Source of the DNA: an uncultured Phascolarctobacterium sp.
Lineage (GTDB): Bacteria > Bacillota > Negativicutes > Acidaminococcales > Acidaminococcaceae
Assembly (NCBI GenBank): GCA_945949475.1
Contig: CAMFET010000029.1
Span: 1 to 8,098, forward strand
Direction of reading: 5' to 3'
Length of the DNA: 8,098 bases
Shown here: positions 6,185-8,098 of the stretch, piece by piece
Position numbering within the stretch: position 1 is the stretch's first letter
How the letters are laid out: each line of letters starts with the position of its first letter
The notes under the pieces: model-generated
Databases searched by the model: none
The model's input: only the letters and a program-made list of their open reading frames with translations
Told to the model about the DNA's origin: nothing
Position numbers and translations under genes: made by a program

Positions 6185-7084
6185 TTATTCGATATTTTGA
6201 ATTTGCTCGCGAATCTTTTCAATTTCCGCTTTGATTTCGACCACGATTTGGGCCAGAGTATAATCATTGGCCTTAGAGGCAATGGTATTAGCCTCACGGT
6301 TAAATTCTTGGATTAAAAAGTCCAGCTTGCGACCAACGGGTTGGTCAGAAGCGATAATCGTCTTAAACTGCTTAATGTGGCTCTTTAAGCGCACAATTTC
6401 TTCAGTGATGCTGGTGCGGTCAGCAAAAATAGCAACCTCCTGCAGCAAGCGCTCCGGCTCCACAGTAATATTATGGTCAGCCAAGAGATTATTCAAGCGC
6501 TCGCTCAGCTTAGCTTGGTATTCCTCCACAACCATCGGAGAACGCTCTTCTATTAAAGCCAGCTTTTGAGCAATCAAATCGGCACGATAAATAAAATCGC
6601 CGTAAATATTGCCACCTTCAGTTTCGCGCATAGCTACCAAATTGTGCACCGCTTGTTGTACAGCCTGCTCCACCTTGGGCCAAACGCTTTCCACATCAAA
6701 GAAGCCCTCTTTAACATTAATTACGTCCTGACAACGAGAAATATACAGGATTTCTTGCGCTTGGTTGATGCCAGCCTCACCAGCACCAATAGCCTCCCCT
6801 ACCTCCTGCAAGGCCTTATGATAGGCAGCAGCGAGATTTTTATCAACCTTTAGAGTGCAATTATCGCTAGTGGTGTAGTCGGCATTGATAAAAACATCGA
6901 TGCGCCCACGGCTAACAGTTTTTAAAATAGTCTTGCGAATGCGATCCTCTAAGGGATTTAAAAAGCGGGGCAAGCGAATTGCCACTTCATTATAACGATG
7001 GTTTACGGTTTTCATTTCCACAGTGATCGAAAAATTGGCATCTTCGTACTCACCACGGCCAAAACCGGTCATACTCTTTAACAC
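6185..7084 (-). CDS. yicC: YicC/YloC family endoribonuclease
   Basis: This 299-residue protein has the YicC N-terminal domain (SMTGFGRGEYE, then VEMKTVNHRYNEVAIRLPRFLNPLEDRIRK) and the C-terminal DUF1732 domain, with EVAIFADRTSITEEIVRLKSHI and GRKLDFLIQEFNREANTIASKA near its end. Escherichia coli YicC has been reported as an endoribonuclease acting on small RNA, and Bacillus YloC is its homologue; the exact role here is inferred. GTG at 7084 is chosen because GGGAGG lies 6 bases ahead. The ATG four codons later is less well placed. It is the first gene of the yicC-remA-gmk-rpoZ-coaBC operon, driven by the promoter at 7169-7177. Confidence 0.93.
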   Translation of the reverse strand: MLKSMTGFGRGEYEDANFSITVEMKTVNHRYNEVAIRLPRFLNPLEDRIRKTILKTVSRGRIDVFINADYTTSDNCTLKVDKNLAAAYHKALQEVGEAIGAGEAGINQAQEILYISRCQDVINVKEGFFDVESVWPKVEQAVQQAVHNLVAMRETEGGNIYGDFIYRADLIAQKLALIEERSPMVVEEYQAKLSERLNNLLADHNITVEPERLLQEVAIFADRTSITEEIVRLKSHIKQFKTIIASDQPVGRKLDFLIQEFNREANTIASKANDYTLAQIVVEIKAEIEKIREQIQNIE

Positions 7085-7132
7085 GAGCTTCCTCCCAACT
7101 CCACTATGGTGTATTTGCTTATGGATATAATA

Positions 7133-7158
7133 GATAAGCAGCTTACCACGCTCTTATC
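7133..7158 (-). other. Hairpin at the 5' end of the yicC operon leader
   Basis: On the minus strand GATAAG and CTTATC form six pairs, extended by AGC/GCT with one bulged G, around a 7-base loop. The predicted transcription start (near 7162) falls only a few bases before it, so the RNA would begin almost directly with this stem. Such 5'-terminal stems can protect an mRNA from decay. No riboswitch family is recognised. Confidence 0.5.
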
Positions 7159-7168
7159 TTGAATAAAT

Positions 7169-7177
7169 ATTATACCA
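7169..7177 (-). promoter_or_regulatory. Extended -10 promoter for the yicC operon
   Basis: The minus strand reads TGGTATAAT, a perfect extended -10 (TGnTATAAT). The -35 region at 17-18 bp spacing (CTGAAT or GCTGAA) is poor, as is common for extended -10 promoters. The expected start near 7162 gives a leader of about 78 bases before the yicC GTG. It lies in the 167-bp gap between ybaK and yicC, where I see no clear ybaK terminator. Confidence 0.72.
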
Positions 7178-7251
7178 TATTTTGCTCAAGAATTCAGCAT
7201 TTTTCTGCTTTTAGCATGCTATTTCTTGCATTTAAGCCGCATAAAGCTTGT

Positions 7252-7740
7252 TTAGCCCTCTTCTTGCTGCCAACCCTTGCACAAATCCACCCAGCCCTGA
7301 CAATTAGAAGAATACTTTTCTAGCTCCTCGCAGGTGAGCTCAATAGCACTATTGGAGCTACCGCAGGCAGGAAAAAAGGTAGTGAAGCGCTTTAAGGATT
7401 CATCCAAATACACCTTCACACCCTCATTGATGCCAAAGGAGCACACGCCGCCGATGGCATGGCCAATCATGGGCTCCACTTCATCGGCGCTCAGCATTTT
7501 GGCCTTGCAGCCAAAGAAGTGCTTATATTTAGCGTTATCCACCTTAGCATCGCCAGCAGCTACAATAAGCACACAGCTATTATCATTAAGCTTAAAGGAA
7601 AGCGTTTTGGCAATGCGGGCAGGCTCGCAGCCTGCGGCTTGGGCAGCCAGCTCCACAGTTGCACTGCTGGTGGGAAATTCGATAATTCTATCTTCAATAT
7701 TAAATTGGCGCATATAGGCGCGCACCTTTTCGATGGACAT
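7252..7740 (-). CDS. YbaK/EbsC family aminoacyl-tRNA deacylase
   Basis: This 162-residue protein belongs to the YbaK/ProX/EbsC group of trans-editing deacylases, which hydrolyse mischarged tRNA such as Cys-tRNA(Pro) or Ala-tRNA(Pro). Seen in the sequence are TVELAAQAAGCEPARIAKTLSFK (Lys45 in the position of the conserved catalytic-site lysine), AAGDAKVDNAKYKHFFG, IGHAIGGVCSFGINEGVKVYLDESL, and the C-terminal ACGSSNSAIELTCEEL. Length and motifs are typical, though the usual GGVCPFG reads GGVCSFG. Which mischarged tRNA it clears cannot be told from sequence. ATG at 7740 has AAGGAGG 10 bases upstream. It follows rqcH by 41 bases and is probably cotranscribed, pairing two translation quality-control genes. 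Confidence 0.88.
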   Translation of the reverse strand: MSIEKVRAYMRQFNIEDRIIEFPTSSATVELAAQAAGCEPARIAKTLSFKLNDNSCVLIVAAGDAKVDNAKYKHFFGCKAKMLSADEVEPMIGHAIGGVCSFGINEGVKVYLDESLKRFTTFFPACGSSNSAIELTCEELEKYSSNCQGWVDLCKGWQQEEG

Positions 7741-7781
7741 GGTAGATAGGCCTCCTTGTTTATATATTTCAGGCGATAAGC

Positions 7782-8098
7782 TTAGCCTTGCTTTAAATAC
7801 GGCGCTAAAGCCTGCTCATCGGGAGTTGCATAATATGTTTTTTGGTTGGTAAAGATGACAAAGCCAGGCTTGGCACCGGCGGGCTTTTTCACATAGCGGC
7901 GCTCCACACAGTCCACCGGCACATTGCTGCCAGTTCTCGCCTTGCTAAAATAAGCCGCCAGCTGCACAGCAAGCGCCAGCTCTTCAGCGGCTGGATTGCC
8001 GTGCTCGCATTTCATAATCACATGGGAGCCGGGTATATCCTTGGTATGGAACCACAAATCACGCGGACCACCGAGAGTAAAGGTCACATAGTCATTTT
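7782..8098 (-). CDS. rqcH: NFACT / Rqc2 homologue RqcH, C-terminal end (5' part outside window)
   Basis: About 105 C-terminal residues are visible, and the frame stays open to the window edge (NDYVTFTLGG precedes the visible GTG). This is the NFACT-R (DUF814) domain, with DLWFHTKDIPGSHVIMK, EELALAVQLAAYFSKAR, the ERRYVKKPAGAKPGFVIFTNQKT block and a terminal YYATPDE. RqcH (Bacillus YloA) binds split large ribosomal subunits and adds C-terminal alanine tails to stalled nascent chains, marking them for proteolysis. Older names are fibronectin-binding protein or FbpA. The full protein is usually about 550-590 residues, so most lies beyond the right edge. Its position ahead of yicC matches the yloA-yloC neighbourhood of Bacillus, with ybaK here in between. 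Confidence 0.93.
   Translation of the reverse strand, partial: NDYVTFTLGGPRDLWFHTKDIPGSHVIMKCEHGNPAAEELALAVQLAAYFSKARTGSNVPVDCVERRYVKKPAGAKPGFVIFTNQKTYYATPDEQALAPYLKQG

Noticed and set aside
7121..7131. TATAAT on the plus strand (7126-7131) as a promoter
   Set aside because: No usable -35 at 16-18 bp and no plus-strand gene downstream; it lies in the yicC leader.
7185..7251. Palindromic AGCATGCT and AGCA/TGCT motifs downstream of ybaK as a terminator
   Set aside because: Short, low-stability pairings without a clear U-tract; likely chance.

Overview
This window looks like ordinary chromosomal DNA from a low-to-mid GC Firmicute. The evidence is a rqcH (yloA) / yicC (yloC) / remA (ylzA) / gmk / rpoZ / coaBC cluster as in Bacillota, an S-box (SAM-I) riboswitch in front of metK, purine-rich Shine-Dalgarno sites, and frequent GTG/TTG starts. 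A Negativicutes-type gut bacterium is my best guess, from overall protein flavour and the coaBC-metK neighbourhood. That guess is inference and not proven by the sequence.

Left part, plus strand (1-2151). The window opens inside a class II fructose-bisphosphate aldolase gene, closed by a strong intrinsic terminator. A near-consensus promoter then drives azlC-azlD, two overlapping genes for a two-component branched-chain amino acid exporter. Next comes a single tRNA-Ala(GGC) gene with its own promoter and terminator. About 70 bp after the tRNA, its last 23 bases (T-loop to CCA) recur exactly and are followed by a second intrinsic terminator. This relic or att-like repeat is the least expected structure in the window.

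Right part, minus strand (2174-8098). Reading leftwards from the right edge: the C-terminal end of the rqcH/NFACT gene, a ybaK-type aminoacyl-tRNA deacylase, then a promoter with an extended -10 and a leader hairpin in front of yicC-remA-gmk-rpoZ-coaBC. These five genes are tightly packed and probably one operon. It mixes RNA turnover, a DNA-binding regulator, GMP phosphorylation, the RNA polymerase omega subunit and coenzyme A synthesis. metK follows on the same strand but has its own promoter, a SAM-I aptamer and a riboswitch terminator, so it is controlled separately by SAM. metK converges on the tRNA locus, and a 14-bp hairpin lies between the two transcription directions.

I see no CRISPR array, insertion sequence, phage gene, toxin-antitoxin pair or defence system. 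The genes are recognisable housekeeping families. The points worth a second look are the duplicated tRNA 3' end, the riboswitch switching geometry, a substitution in a conserved Gmk motif, and two small promoter/leader dyads.
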